Under the pieces are notes generated by a model that was not told the origin of the DNA, did no database searches, and saw only the letters and a program-made list of their open reading frames with translations. From contig CABVDL010000048.1 of NCBI GenBank assembly GCA_902497035.1, positions 1 to 19,126 on the forward strand: a stretch of 19,126 bases of DNA, written 5' to 3'. Of this stretch, positions 1 to 6,775 are shown in pieces. This stretch comes from an uncultured Prevotella sp. (GTDB lineage Bacteria > Bacteroidota > Bacteroidia > Bacteroidales > Bacteroidaceae). Numbering within the stretch: position 1 is the stretch's first letter; every line of letters starts with the position of its first letter. The translations under genes and the position numbers were made by a program.

Positions 1-15
1 TCTTTCCAAGGGCTG

Positions 16-38
16 GTGGCCGGCACCAGGCCGGCCAC
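16..38. repeat. GC-rich REP-like hairpin at left edge
   Basis: A perfect 9-bp stem, GTGGCCGGC (16-24) and GCCGGCCAC (30-38), closes a 5-nt loop ACCAG. No gene overlaps it. Its right arm and loop belong to the 19-bp sequence that recurs inverted at the right edge of the window, so it behaves like one end of a dispersed palindromic repeat. It could also act as a terminator, but no T-run follows on either strand. Confidence 0.7.
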
Positions 39-43
39 TACAC
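25..43 (+). repeat. Left copy of 19-bp window-edge inverted repeat
   Basis: ACCAGGCCGGCCACTACAC here is the exact reverse complement of positions 19108-19126, the last bases of the window. The next bases inward (44-50 against the complement of 19101-19107) are only partly alike. A perfect 19-bp match of this GC-rich sequence is unlikely by chance and suggests a multi-copy intergenic element. If this window is a contig, its ends may be assembly breaks at that element. Confidence 0.75.
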
Positions 44-83
44 TGTCACCGGTGATGTACAACACTGTCACCGGTGACGCACA
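40..83 (+). repeat. 22-bp tandem repeat, two copies
   Basis: Units at 40-61 and 62-83 are identical except at two positions (T/C at 56/78 and at 58/80). Each carries TCACCGGTGA; in the second copy this extends to the 12-bp perfect palindrome GTCACCGGTGAC (67-78). The units start immediately after the edge hairpin. Function unknown; the palindromic core could be a protein-binding site or a by-product of slippage. Confidence 0.8.
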
Positions 84-222
84 GCTCTACAAACTTTATC
101 TGCTGCGCCCATTTTGGTGAACTCCGGTACATGGCCCAAAGCACAGATAGAGCGGTATTATTACCACGACGATATCATCAGGGCTTTCTGGAACGATTGT
201 GAGCAGACTTAGGTGGTACGCA
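84..222. other. Intergenic, no gene recognised
   Basis: No convincing gene is seen here. A plus-strand open frame runs from 78 to a stop at 210-212 (ending ...RAFWNDCEQT) but has no in-frame ATG and no recognisable similarity; it could be the remnant of a gene tail. No clear terminator for the leftward symporter gene was found in this stretch. Confidence 0.5.
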
Positions 223-1617
223 TTATTTTATGCGCTCTGCGCAATTTTCCGCGCCGTCGGCATCCTCGTCAGCCACGGCATCAAGATGGCCGCTCCAAAG
301 GTATTTGTCGGTCTCTTTGACCAGCACGCCGCTCAGCAGCAGAAGACAGAGGAGGTTGGGAATGGCCATTAGGGCATTGAAGCAGTCAGCGATGTTCCAC
401 ACCATGTTCAGGTTGGCCACGCTGCCCACAAACAGGGCGACGATAAACAGCAGGCGGTAGGCCATGGTCCAGCGGTTGCCCTTGAGATACTCCATCGCAC
501 GCTCGCCGTAGTAGCTCCAGCCGAGGATGGTGCTGAAGGCGAAAGTCACCAGGCCGAACGTCAGCACGGGACGGCCTATGACGGGTATCTTGGAGAAAGC
601 GGCGTTGGTGAGCGACCCGCCGTCGGTGAAACTAATGTCGGGGTAGGCCAGAATGCTGCTTACCACGACGATGCCCGTAAGGGCGCAGATGACGACAGTA
701 TCCCAGAAAGTGCCTGACGACGAGACGAGAGCCTGCCGCACGGGGTTGCGTGTCTGGGCAGCGGCCGCCACGATGGGGGCAGAGCCGAGGCCTGACTCAT
801 TGGAGAACAGTCCGCGCGCTATGCCGTAGCGCGCCGCGAGCATCACCGAGCCGCCGGCAAAGCCGCCGCCGACAGCCTGCGGGTCGAAGGCCGTAACGCA
901 GATGAGCCTGACGGCCGGCCAGACGTAGGCACTGTTGACACAGAGAATATAGAGGCAGCCGGCAACATAAAAGAGTGCCATGAGCGGCACTAAGAGTCCG
1001 CAAACGCGGGCTATGCTCCTCACGCCGCCGATGATGACGACGGCCGTCAGCGCGGCTACGGCTATGCCGGCCATCCACGACGGGATGCTGAACGAATCGC
1101 GCATCACGGTGGCAATGGCGTTGGCCTGAACGGTGTTGCCTATGCCGAAGGCGGCCACGGCCGTGAAGAGGGCAAACAGTGTGGCCAGCCATCGGCAGTG
1201 CAGACCCCGCTCAAGAGCGTACATCGGTCCGCCGAGCATCCTGCCCGACGGCTGTCTGACGCGGTATTTGATGGCGAGCAGCCCCTCGCCGTACTTGGTC
1301 GCGATGCCGAAGACACCCGTCAGCCAGCACCACAGCACGGCACCCGGACCGCCCAGCGAGATGGCCGTGGCCACGCCGATGATGTTGCCCGTACCGATGG
1401 TGGCCGCCAGGGCTGTGGCCAGCGCGCCGAACTGCGACACGTCGCCCGAGGCTCCCTTGTCACGGCTCACGGAAAGGCGGATGGCGGTGAAAATCTTACG
1501 CTGGGGGAAGCGCAGGCGTACCGACAGGTAGAGATGGGTGCCAAGCAGCAGGATAATCATGGGCCATCCCCACAACAGCTGCCCAAGGGCCTCGAAGAAA
1601 TCACTTATTGCGTCCAT
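223..1617 (-). CDS. Alanine/glycine:cation symporter (AGCS family)
   Basis: Inner-membrane secondary transporter of 464 residues, the usual size for the AGCS (sodium:alanine symporter) family, which imports alanine or glycine with Na+ or H+. The N-terminal half shows the family hallmarks: a glycine-rich stretch GALATALAATIGTGNIIGV (64-82), then SLGGPGAVLWCWLTGVFG (87-104) followed by KYGEG. Many hydrophobic helices continue to about residue 440, and the tail is short and acidic. The start chosen is the first ATG, directly ahead of the hydrophobic N-terminus. It is 137 bp downstream of yitT on the same strand with a TAnnTTTG-type box between, so it is probably its own transcription unit. The substrate among small neutral amino acids cannot be read from the sequence. 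Confidence 0.93.
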   Translation of the reverse strand: MDAISDFFEALGQLLWGWPMIILLLGTHLYLSVRLRFPQRKIFTAIRLSVSRDKGASGDVSQFGALATALAATIGTGNIIGVATAISLGGPGAVLWCWLTGVFGIATKYGEGLLAIKYRVRQPSGRMLGGPMYALERGLHCRWLATLFALFTAVAAFGIGNTVQANAIATVMRDSFSIPSWMAGIAVAALTAVVIIGGVRSIARVCGLLVPLMALFYVAGCLYILCVNSAYVWPAVRLICVTAFDPQAVGGGFAGGSVMLAARYGIARGLFSNESGLGSAPIVAAAAQTRNPVRQALVSSSGTFWDTVVICALTGIVVVSSILAYPDISFTDGGSLTNAAFSKIPVIGRPVLTFGLVTFAFSTILGWSYYGERAMEYLKGNRWTMAYRLLFIVALFVGSVANLNMVWNIADCFNALMAIPNLLCLLLLSGVLVKETDKYLWSGHLDAVADEDADGAENCAERIK

Positions 1618-1646
1618 CCGAATATGTGTAATTGTCGTTTTGTCTG

Positions 1647-1682
1647 CAAAAGTAATCTAATTAAGGCGGTTTGCTATGCAAA
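1647..1682 (-). promoter_or_regulatory. Candidate promoter for the symporter gene
   Basis: On the minus strand TACTTTTG (1647-1654) matches the Bacteroidetes -7 box TAnnTTTG, 29 bp ahead of the start codon. A TTTG (1679-1682) lies upstream, but with a 24-bp spacer, longer than the usual ~20, so the -33 assignment is weak. Confidence 0.45.
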
Positions 1683-1754
1683 TTAACAATATTAACGCTA
1701 TATTGCCTTGTAGTGTGGTGTGCCGGATGCTTTGTGCGGGCGACTGGGTGACTG

Positions 1755-2687
1755 CTAACTTATTTCCCTCTTGATTTGCTCGAGGCTTATTTTCTTTCTT
1801 ACCTTTACGCGGTCGAAGCCCTGTCCGTAGACGCCGATGACGGCACTCTGCGCCACGAAGGCGTTGGGGTCAATCTCGTCGATGAGGTCGAAGATGAACG
1901 CCGACTCGCTCTTCTTGGCGATGCAGTAGATGACCTTGATGTCCTTTTTCGAATAGAAGCCGTTGCCGTTGAGCGTGGAGCAGCCGCGGTCGGCAATCTT
2001 CGTGATGGCCTCGCCAATCTCCTGGTATTTGTCGGAGATGATGAAAAACTGTACTGAACGGCGGAGGGAGTTGACGACGTAGTCAACGCAGAAAGAGACG
2101 ATGAACAGCAGCACATAGCCATATAGCACCTTCTCCCAGTCGCGCAGCACGACATAGCTCGACGTGATGATGGCCAGGTCGCAGAACAGGATGACGTGGC
2201 CGAGCGAGATGTCACGGTACTTATGCACGATGGCCGCCACGACATCTGAGCCGCCTGTGCTGCCGCCCGCCGAGAGGCCGAGGCCGACGCTCGTGCCCAT
2301 GAACACGCCGCCGACGATGCACGCCATGAATTTCTGGTCGGCCAGCAGATGGGTCTGTTCGCTGCCCATCCATTGGATGACGGTGGAGCCGACGGTGAAC
2401 ACCACCACGCCGTAGATGGTCTTGGCGCAGAACCGCCAGCCCAGCACGCGCAGGGCGACGATGAGCAGCACGGCGTTGATGACGAAATAGGTGTCCTGCG
2501 CAGGAATGCCCAGCCCCCAGTAGACTATCGACGCGATACCCATCGTACCGCCCATCGTAATCTGGTTGGGCAGGAGAAAGATGTTGAGTCCCACTACGCC
2601 CATCAGCATGGCCACGGTGATGATGGCGTAGTCGCGCACCGTGCGCCAGATAGACTTGCTGTTGTTATGGTGTCCGTCCTTTTGCAT
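1755..2687 (-). CDS. YitT family membrane protein with DUF2179 domain
   Basis: A 310-residue membrane protein with the YitT architecture: about five to six hydrophobic segments over residues 18-205, including LLPNQITMGGTMGIASI (38-54) and GLSAGGSTGGSDVVAAIV (137-154), then a soluble C-terminal DUF2179 domain (about 215-290) containing GNGFYSKKDIKVIYCIA. The molecular role of this family is not established. It is the last gene of the argS-rnh-yitT operon, 23 bp after the RNase H gene, with nothing in the context that points to a function. Length and domain order are normal, with no sign of truncation. Confidence 0.9.
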   Translation of the reverse strand: MQKDGHHNNSKSIWRTVRDYAIITVAMLMGVVGLNIFLLPNQITMGGTMGIASIVYWGLGIPAQDTYFVINAVLLIVALRVLGWRFCAKTIYGVVVFTVGSTVIQWMGSEQTHLLADQKFMACIVGGVFMGTSVGLGLSAGGSTGGSDVVAAIVHKYRDISLGHVILFCDLAIITSSYVVLRDWEKVLYGYVLLFIVSFCVDYVVNSLRRSVQFFIISDKYQEIGEAITKIADRGCSTLNGNGFYSKKDIKVIYCIAKKSESAFIFDLIDEIDPNAFVAQSAVIGVYGQGFDRVKVRKKISLEQIKREIS

Positions 2688-2710
2688 GGATAATTAACGT
2701 ATAAACGGCG

Positions 2711-3187
2711 CTATTTCTTTTTGTTGCCGAAGTCGGCGGGTATCTCGCCCCATTTCTTCGTCTCCCATTTGATGACGGGCACGTCAATCTGGTGGGTGGC
2801 GAGCCAGTGCTCGGCACGGGTGACTAGCTCGTGGGCTCTGGCTGTGGAGGCATCGCGCACAAGTTTGGTCTTGCACTGTTTCTTGCGCACCCAAAGGATG
2901 GCGTTGTAGGAGTCGGAGTAAATGACCTTGTCGCGTATGCCCTGCTGCTCCATCAGTGCCAGGGCATGGACTATGGCCAGAAACTCCCCGATGTTGTTGG
3001 TGCCGCGCACGGGTCCGAAATGAAAGACGCGCGCCCCGGTCGCCAGGTCGATGCACTGGTACTCCATCGGCCCGGGATTGCCGGGGCAGGCCGCATCCAC
3101 CGCCCATGCGTTGGCCCTCACCTCCATGGGCAAGGGCAACACCGTGTCGTGGCGGTAGCCGGGGGGTGATACAGGCTCGTTACTCAT
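2711..3187 (-). CDS. Ribonuclease H family protein
   Basis: Cytoplasmic 158-residue protein with an RNase H fold, which cleaves the RNA strand of RNA-DNA hybrids. The four acidic active-site residues can be placed: D31 in AVDAACPGNPG, E68 in NNIGEFLAIVHAL, D92 in IYSDSYNAILWV and D152 in the C-terminal EIPADFGNKKK. The WETKKWGEIPADFG ending is the form I associate with Bacteroidales RNase H proteins. It has an N-terminal extension of about 25 residues rather than a full viroplasmin-like hybrid-binding domain. The start ATG is 3 bp beyond the argS stop, so it is translationally close to argS. Whether it is the main RNase HI of the cell cannot be decided here. Confidence 0.88.
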   Translation of the reverse strand: MSNEPVSPPGYRHDTVLPLPMEVRANAWAVDAACPGNPGPMEYQCIDLATGARVFHFGPVRGTNNIGEFLAIVHALALMEQQGIRDKVIYSDSYNAILWVRKKQCKTKLVRDASTARAHELVTRAEHWLATHQIDVPVIKWETKKWGEIPADFGNKKK

Positions 3188-3190
3188 GTG

Positions 3191-5008
3191 TCACATTCTT
3201 TCCGGCACCTCGATGCCGAGCAGGTCCATGCCGTTTCTGATGACCTTGGCCACGTTGGCGGCCAGGACGAGGCGCGTCACTTTCTCCTCCTGGCTGTCAG
3301 CGCTGAGGATGCTGTAGTCGTGGTAGAACTGGTTGAAGTCCTTGGTCAGCTCGTAGCAGTAGTTGGCGATGCCGGCAGGGTTGTAGTTCTCACCGGCATC
3401 CCTGACGGCCACCTTGAAGGCGTCCATCTTCTGTATGAGCTGCACCTCCTTTTCGTTGAGCGGCGCGTCGGCGGGCAGCTGTGCGGGCAGGCTGATGCCC
3501 TCGGCCTGGGCCTTTCGCATGACCGAGCGGATGCGGGCGTAGGTGTATTGGATGAAAGGCCCGGTGTTGCCGTTGAAGTCGATGCTCTCGGCGGGGTTGA
3601 AGAGCATGTTCTTGCGTGCGTCGACCTTGAGGATGAAGTATTTCAGCGCGCCGAGGCCGACGATGCGGGCAATCTCCTGCTTCTCGTCCTCGCTCATGTC
3701 CTTGAACTTCCCCATCTCGTCGCTGGTCTTGCGTGCGTCGCCAATCATCTCGGCGATGAGGTCGTCGGCGTCGACCACCGTACCCTCGCGGCTCTTCATC
3801 TTGCCGTTGGGCAGCTCGACCATGCCGTAGGAGAAGTGCACGAGGTCCTTGCCCCACTTGAAGCCGAGGCGGTCGAGCAGGATGGACAGCACCTGAAAGT
3901 GGTAGTTCTGCTCGTTGCCCACCACGTAAATCATTTTGTCGATGGGATAGTCGTTGAAGCGCATCTCGGCTGTGCCGATGTCCTGTGTCATATACACGCT
4001 CGTGCCGTCGGCGCGGAGCAGCAGCTTCTGGTCGAGGCCCTCGTCGGTGAGGTCGGCCCACACGCTGCCGTCGGGCTTGCGGAAGAAGAGACCCTTCTTC
4101 AGTCCCTCCTCCACCTTGCGCTTGCCTTCGAGATAAGTGTTCGACTCGTAGTAAATCTTGTCGAAGCTCACGCCGAGCGCCTTGTAGGTCTCGTCGAATC
4201 CGGCATACACCCAGCTGTTCATCTTCTGCCACAGGGCGCGGATCTCAGGGTCGCCGGCCTCCCACTTCACGAGCATCTGATGGGCCTCGACAATGAGCGG
4301 GGCCTCGTTCTTGGCCTTCTCCTCAGCCTTCTCCTCGTCCAGTCCCTCAGCGATGAACTTGGCCTTGAGCTCATTGCATTCTTCCTTATAGTGCTTGTCG
4401 AATAGCACGTAGAAGTCGCCGATGAGGTGGTCGCCTTTCTTGTGGGCCGTCTCGGGCGTGACGCCGTTGCCCCACTTGATCCAGGCCAGCATCGACTTCA
4501 TGATGTGTATGCCGCGGTCGTTGACGATGTTGGTCTTGATGACCTTGTTGCCGTTGGCCTCCATGATGTTTGAGAGGCTCCAGCCGAGCAGATTGTTGCG
4601 CACGTGTCCGAGGTGGAGCGGCTTGTTGGTGTTGGGCGATGAATATTCGATCATCACGAGGGGACTGTCGGCTGTAGCCTTCCGCTCGCCGTACTTGTCG
4701 TCGGCGTTGATGTCGTTGAGCAGGCTCACCCATGCGGCCTGTGCCACCACGAGGTTGAGGAAGCCCTTGACCACGTTGAAGCGGGCCACGGCCTCGCAGT
4801 CGCGCCCGAGCACCTCGCCTATTTCCCGCGCGGTGTCCTCGGGTTTCTTGTGTGAGATTTTAAGGAAGGGGAACACCACGAGGGTGAGGTTGCCCTCGAA
4901 GTCGTCCCTGGTCTTCTGCAGTTGCACCATTTTCTCGGGCACATCCTGTCCGTAGAGTTCTTTCACGGCCTTGACAGTGGCCTGAGTGATAACTTTTTCT
5001 ATATTCAT
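3191..5008 (-). CDS. argS: Arginyl-tRNA synthetase
   Basis: Class I aminoacyl-tRNA synthetase, 605 residues, full length. It charges tRNA-Arg with arginine in the cytoplasm. Visible parts in order: the N-terminal additional domain recognising the tRNA D-loop (about 1-95), the catalytic Rossmann domain beginning EYSSPNTNKPLHLGHVRNN with the HIGH-type motif HLGH (132-135), the KMSKS-type loop GKMKSREGTVV (402-412), and the C-terminal DALR anticodon-binding domain ending GIEVPERM. First gene of the leftward operon with the RNase H and YitT genes. A TAACTTTG promoter box and a 14-bp palindrome lie just upstream. The start at 5008 gives the expected family N-terminus. Confidence 0.98.
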   Translation of the reverse strand: MNIEKVITQATVKAVKELYGQDVPEKMVQLQKTRDDFEGNLTLVVFPFLKISHKKPEDTAREIGEVLGRDCEAVARFNVVKGFLNLVVAQAAWVSLLNDINADDKYGERKATADSPLVMIEYSSPNTNKPLHLGHVRNNLLGWSLSNIMEANGNKVIKTNIVNDRGIHIMKSMLAWIKWGNGVTPETAHKKGDHLIGDFYVLFDKHYKEECNELKAKFIAEGLDEEKAEEKAKNEAPLIVEAHQMLVKWEAGDPEIRALWQKMNSWVYAGFDETYKALGVSFDKIYYESNTYLEGKRKVEEGLKKGLFFRKPDGSVWADLTDEGLDQKLLLRADGTSVYMTQDIGTAEMRFNDYPIDKMIYVVGNEQNYHFQVLSILLDRLGFKWGKDLVHFSYGMVELPNGKMKSREGTVVDADDLIAEMIGDARKTSDEMGKFKDMSEDEKQEIARIVGLGALKYFILKVDARKNMLFNPAESIDFNGNTGPFIQYTYARIRSVMRKAQAEGISLPAQLPADAPLNEKEVQLIQKMDAFKVAVRDAGENYNPAGIANYCYELTKDFNQFYHDYSILSADSQEEKVTRLVLAANVAKVIRNGMDLLGIEVPERM

Positions 5009-5012
5009 GCGT

Positions 5013-5026
5013 ATATACCGGTATAT
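5013..5026. promoter_or_regulatory. 14-bp palindrome just upstream of argS
   Basis: ATATACCGGTATAT is a perfect 14-bp palindrome ending 4 bp before the argS start codon on the minus strand. It sits in the presumed leader, between the TAACTTTG box and the start. It could be an operator or a small hairpin at the ribosome-binding region; no regulator can be named. Confidence 0.45.
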
Positions 5027-5051
5027 TTACTGCTTAAATACATTATAGGTG

Positions 5052-5059
5052 CAAAGTTA
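5052..5059 (-). promoter_or_regulatory. Candidate -7 box for the argS operon
   Basis: On the minus strand TAACTTTG exactly fits TAnnTTTG, about 45 bp ahead of the argS start. No clear TTTG -33 box is seen ~20 bp further upstream, so this is a partial promoter match. Confidence 0.5.
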
Positions 5060-5090
5060 CGAAAAAGCAGAGAGATAACGATGCATGGCG

Positions 5091-5128
5091 GGTTTCTATT
5101 TTCGTGTCAGGTTCCTATTTTCGTCAGA
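5091..5128 (+). repeat. 19-bp imperfect tandem repeat
   Basis: Two adjacent 19-bp units (5091-5109, 5110-5128) share GGTTYCTATTTTCGT and then diverge. Located in the divergent argS-ferritin intergenic region, upstream of the 22-bp repeats. No coding potential is apparent. Confidence 0.55.
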
Positions 5129-5195
5129 ACGTGACGTTCATGCCCATGCCCAGCGAGGCATTGCTGCAGCCAAATCTATGCTTTCCCAACCCGAA

Positions 5196-5245
5196 ATGGC
5201 TTATATGTCGTTGCGATATGGCTTAAATGTCGTTGCGATATGGCT
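5196..5245 (+). repeat. 22-bp tandem repeat, two copies plus partial third
   Basis: Units at 5196-5217 and 5218-5239 differ at a single base (T/A in ATGGCTTWAATGTCG, where the first copy reads TTATATG), and a third copy begins ATGGCT at 5240-5245. A diverged copy of the motif lies inverted at 19061-19087. Intergenic and noncoding; function unknown. Confidence 0.8.
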
Positions 5246-5261
5246 GTTTCGAGAAAGTATG

Positions 5262-5325
5262 GCGACCGCCACGCCGAGCTGCTGCGACCGCCACGCCGGG
5301 CTGCTGCGACCGCCACGGCTCGGCG
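5262..5325 (+). repeat. GC-rich 22-bp tandem repeat, nearly three copies
   Basis: Units at 5262-5283 and 5284-5305 differ at one base. A third (from 5306) starts GCGACCGCCACG and then diverges. The array is bracketed by CGCCGAGC (5272-5279) and its exact complement GCTCGGCG (5318-5325), so the transcript could fold into a long hairpin. It has the same 22-bp period as the neighbouring, unrelated repeat at 5196 but a quite different base composition. Confidence 0.8.
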
Positions 5326-5346
5326 AATGGATGAAATGATGGTCTG

Positions 5347-5372
5347 AACTGACTTAAATTTAACTGTCAGTT
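5347..5372. promoter_or_regulatory. Operator-like dyad upstream of ferritin
   Basis: AACTGAC (5347-5353) and GTCAGTT (5366-5372) form a perfect inverted repeat around a 12-bp AT-rich spacer that contains TTAAATTTAA. It lies just upstream of, or overlapping, the expected -33 region of the ferritin promoter, a plausible place for a regulator. No specific regulator can be assigned. Confidence 0.35.
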
Positions 5373-5397
5373 GATGCTTTTTCTCGTGTAATTTGGC

Positions 5398-5405
5398 TAA
5401 CTTTG
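5398..5405 (+). promoter_or_regulatory. Candidate -7 box for the ferritin gene
   Basis: TAACTTTG matches TAnnTTTG and lies 35 bp before the ferritin ATG. The region about 20 bp upstream is T-rich (CTTTTTCTCG) but lacks an exact TTTG. Confidence 0.5.
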
Positions 5406-5440
5406 CAGATAACTAAAAGTAACATTTAAATCTCAATGCT

Positions 5441-5965
5441 ATGTTAACTGTAAAAATGCAAGACGCAATCAATGCGCAGATCAACGCCGAATATTGGTCG
5501 GCTTATCTTTACCTTTCGATGGCCGCTTATGCCAACGCCAACGGCTACCCCGGCTTCGCCAATTGGTTTGAAGTGCAGTATCAGGAGGAGCTCGACCATG
5601 TGAAGATTTTCTTCGACTACGTGCTGCAGCGCGACGGCCGCGTGATGCTGCAGCCCATTGACGCAGTGCCGACCGAGTGGAAATCGCCGCTTGACGCTTT
5701 CGAGAGCACGCTCCGGCACGAGCAAAAGGTGACCTCGCTCATCAATAAGCTCTATGCCACAGCGTTAGCCGACAACGACTTTGCTACGCAGAGCATGCTG
5801 AAATGGTTTATCGACGAGCAGGTGGAAGAGGAAGACAATGCCAAGACCATCATCGACAGCCTGAAGATGATTGGCGACAACGGCTACGGCCTTTACACGC
5901 TCGACAAGGACCTTGCCACCCGAGTCTATACGCAGGCAGCCCCCCTGGCCAGCAAGAACGCGTGA
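5441..5965 (+). CDS. ftnA: Non-haem bacterial ferritin
   Basis: A 174-residue four-helix-bundle ferritin that oxidises Fe(II) and stores the ferric mineral in a 24-subunit cytoplasmic shell. The full ferroxidase site is present at positions that fit the E. coli FtnA numbering: E17 (NAEYWSAYLYL), E50 and H53 (QEELDH), E94, Q127 and E130 (DEQVEEED). The extra site-C acids E49, E126 and E129 are there as well, so the enzyme should be active. Monocistronic: a TAACTTTG box and an inverted repeat precede it and a hairpin follows the stop. The long upstream region full of tandem repeats is unusual. In Bacteroides, ferritin is known to respond to oxidative stress; that cannot be shown here. Confidence 0.96.
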   Translation: MLTVKMQDAINAQINAEYWSAYLYLSMAAYANANGYPGFANWFEVQYQEELDHVKIFFDYVLQRDGRVMLQPIDAVPTEWKSPLDAFESTLRHEQKVTSLINKLYATALADNDFATQSMLKWFIDEQVEEEDNAKTIIDSLKMIGDNGYGLYTLDKDLATRVYTQAAPLASKNA

Positions 5966-5974
5966 CTGAGGAAC

Positions 5975-6015
5975 AGAAGCTCGGAAGTTCTGTGGTTCCG
6001 AACTTCCGAACTTCT
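5975..6015 (+). terminator. Hairpin terminator after ferritin
   Basis: A perfect 10-bp stem, TCGGAAGTTC (5981-5990) with GAACTTCCGA (6000-6009) around a 9-nt loop, extends through a one-base mismatch into AGAAG/CTTCT (5975-5979, 6011-6015). It begins 9 bp after the ferritin stop. The following bases are AT-rich but not a clean T-run. Confidence 0.6.
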
Positions 6016-6051
6016 CTAATTATCATTAATTAAGCACATTTTCGGGTTACA

Positions 6052-6085
6052 TTGCCTCGTATTTCAAAAATATTACTTATATTTG
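6052..6085 (+). promoter_or_regulatory. Candidate promoter of the DUF1893 gene
   Basis: TATATTTG (6078-6085) matches TAnnTTTG and lies 32 bp before the ATG. A TTG (6052-6054) about 23 bp upstream may serve as the -33 element. The hairpin after ferritin makes an independent promoter here reasonable. Confidence 0.5.
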
Positions 6086-6117
6086 TAGCGTAAAAACAAC
6101 TAAAAACGTAGAGCCTT

Positions 6118-6486
6118 ATGATGCAGGAACTTATAGATACGCTCCATACTGAGCAATGCACGCTCGTCATCCTTCACGAGGGAAACATACGCACATTCAA
6201 CGGTCACGGCGTGCGCCGCCTGTACAATCTTGTTTCCGAGGAACCGGAATTGCTTTACGAGGCCAAGATTGCCATCAAGGCCGTAGGGTGGTCTGCCGCC
6301 AAGATGATGGTGGAAGGCGGGGTGAAAGAGATTTGGGCCGACTATATCTCGCAGCAGGCGTGCGACGCGCTGCAGAGTGCCGGCGTAGTGGTGAAATACG
6401 GCAAATGCTACGACCACGCCTCCTTCCTCAAAGTGTGGCAGCGCCTCGGTGAGCTGGAGACGGAGGAGGCTTCTGCCCAGACTTGA
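6118..6486 (+). CDS. DUF1893 domain protein
   Basis: A 122-residue soluble protein without signal peptide, recognised as a DUF1893 member by length and by the core KAVGWSAAKMMVEGGVKEIW followed by ADYIS (54-78). This family is placed structurally in the cytidine-deaminase-like superfamily, but its members lack an assigned reaction. The usual deaminase HAE/PCxxC zinc motifs are not seen here, so catalysis of that kind should not be assumed. An ATGATG start leaves the first-codon choice open by one residue. It stands alone between the ferritin hairpin and two tandem terminators, with its own promoter box, so its neighbours give no hint of function. Confidence 0.8.
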   Translation: MMQELIDTLHTEQCTLVILHEGNIRTFNGHGVRRLYNLVSEEPELLYEAKIAIKAVGWSAAKMMVEGGVKEIWADYISQQACDALQSAGVVVKYGKCYDHASFLKVWQRLGELETEEASAQT

Positions 6487-6499
6487 TGGCATAGGCTAC

Positions 6500-6532
6500 G
6501 GCGCATCCGACAGACGGATGCGCCTTTATTTT
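6500..6532 (+). terminator. Intrinsic terminator after the DUF1893 gene
   Basis: A perfect 10-bp GC-rich stem, GGCGCATCCG (6500-6509) and CGGATGCGCC (6515-6524), 5-nt loop, followed by TTTATTTT. It starts 13 bp after the stop codon. Confidence 0.9.
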
Positions 6533-6542
6533 CACTACAATG

Positions 6543-6573
6543 TAACACCGCCTGCTTGGCGGTTTACTTTTTT
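6543..6573 (+). terminator. Second tandem terminator
   Basis: ACCGCC (6547-6552) pairs with GGCGGT (6558-6563) around loop TGCTT; with one bulge the stem extends into GTAA/TTAC. TTTACTTTTTTG follows. With the preceding hairpin it isolates the SusC promoter from upstream transcription. Confidence 0.7.
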
Positions 6574-6603
6574 GCGTATTGAAGAATATATTACGCAAAA
6601 TTG

Positions 6604-6635
6604 TTTGTCTGTAAGCATATTTTAATATATCTTTG
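6604..6635 (+). promoter_or_regulatory. Promoter of the susCD locus
   Basis: TTTG (6604-6607), a 20-bp spacer, then TATCTTTG (6628-6635) is a full match to the Bacteroidetes promoter consensus TTTG-N(~20)-TAnnTTTG. The expected start of transcription is around 6640-6643, giving a leader of about 130 nt. Confidence 0.75.
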
Positions 6636-6641
6636 CGGCAA

Positions 6642-6775
6642 ATAAGGATGTGAGAGCTGCATTTGCGCAGTCCGGGTGGCATCCGCAGACATGTAAATAT
6701 AATAATAAGGTAGGTCACGCGCATACAACCGTATTACTACTATATATTCTTATTAATCATTTAAATTCAAATTGA
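6642..6775 (+). promoter_or_regulatory. Long 5' leader of susC, possibly structured
   Basis: About 130 nt between the predicted transcription start and the susC ATG. The first part can fold: GGATG (6646-6650) with CATCC (6680-6684) enclosing CTGC/GCAG (6657-6660, 6667-6670). The later part is very AT-rich and open. Long leaders on susC transcripts can be sites of post-transcriptional control, but no known riboswitch is recognised here. Confidence 0.35.

Noticed and set aside
78..212. Open plus-strand frame at the left edge
   Set aside because: It has no in-frame ATG, begins within the tandem repeat and shows no known motif, so it is not supported as a gene.
3188..4405. Plus-strand open frame of 405 residues
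   Set aside because: It is antisense to argS, whose motifs and length are unambiguous. The V/L/E/H-rich translation is the typical shadow of a GC-rich gene.
5196..5325. Possible CRISPR array
   Set aside because: The 22-bp units are directly adjacent with no unique spacers between them, there are too few copies, and no cas gene is nearby.
5085..5339. Plus-strand open frame of 84 residues in the argS-ferritin gap
   Set aside because: It is made mostly of the tandem repeats, has no family resemblance, and its reading frame follows from repeat composition.
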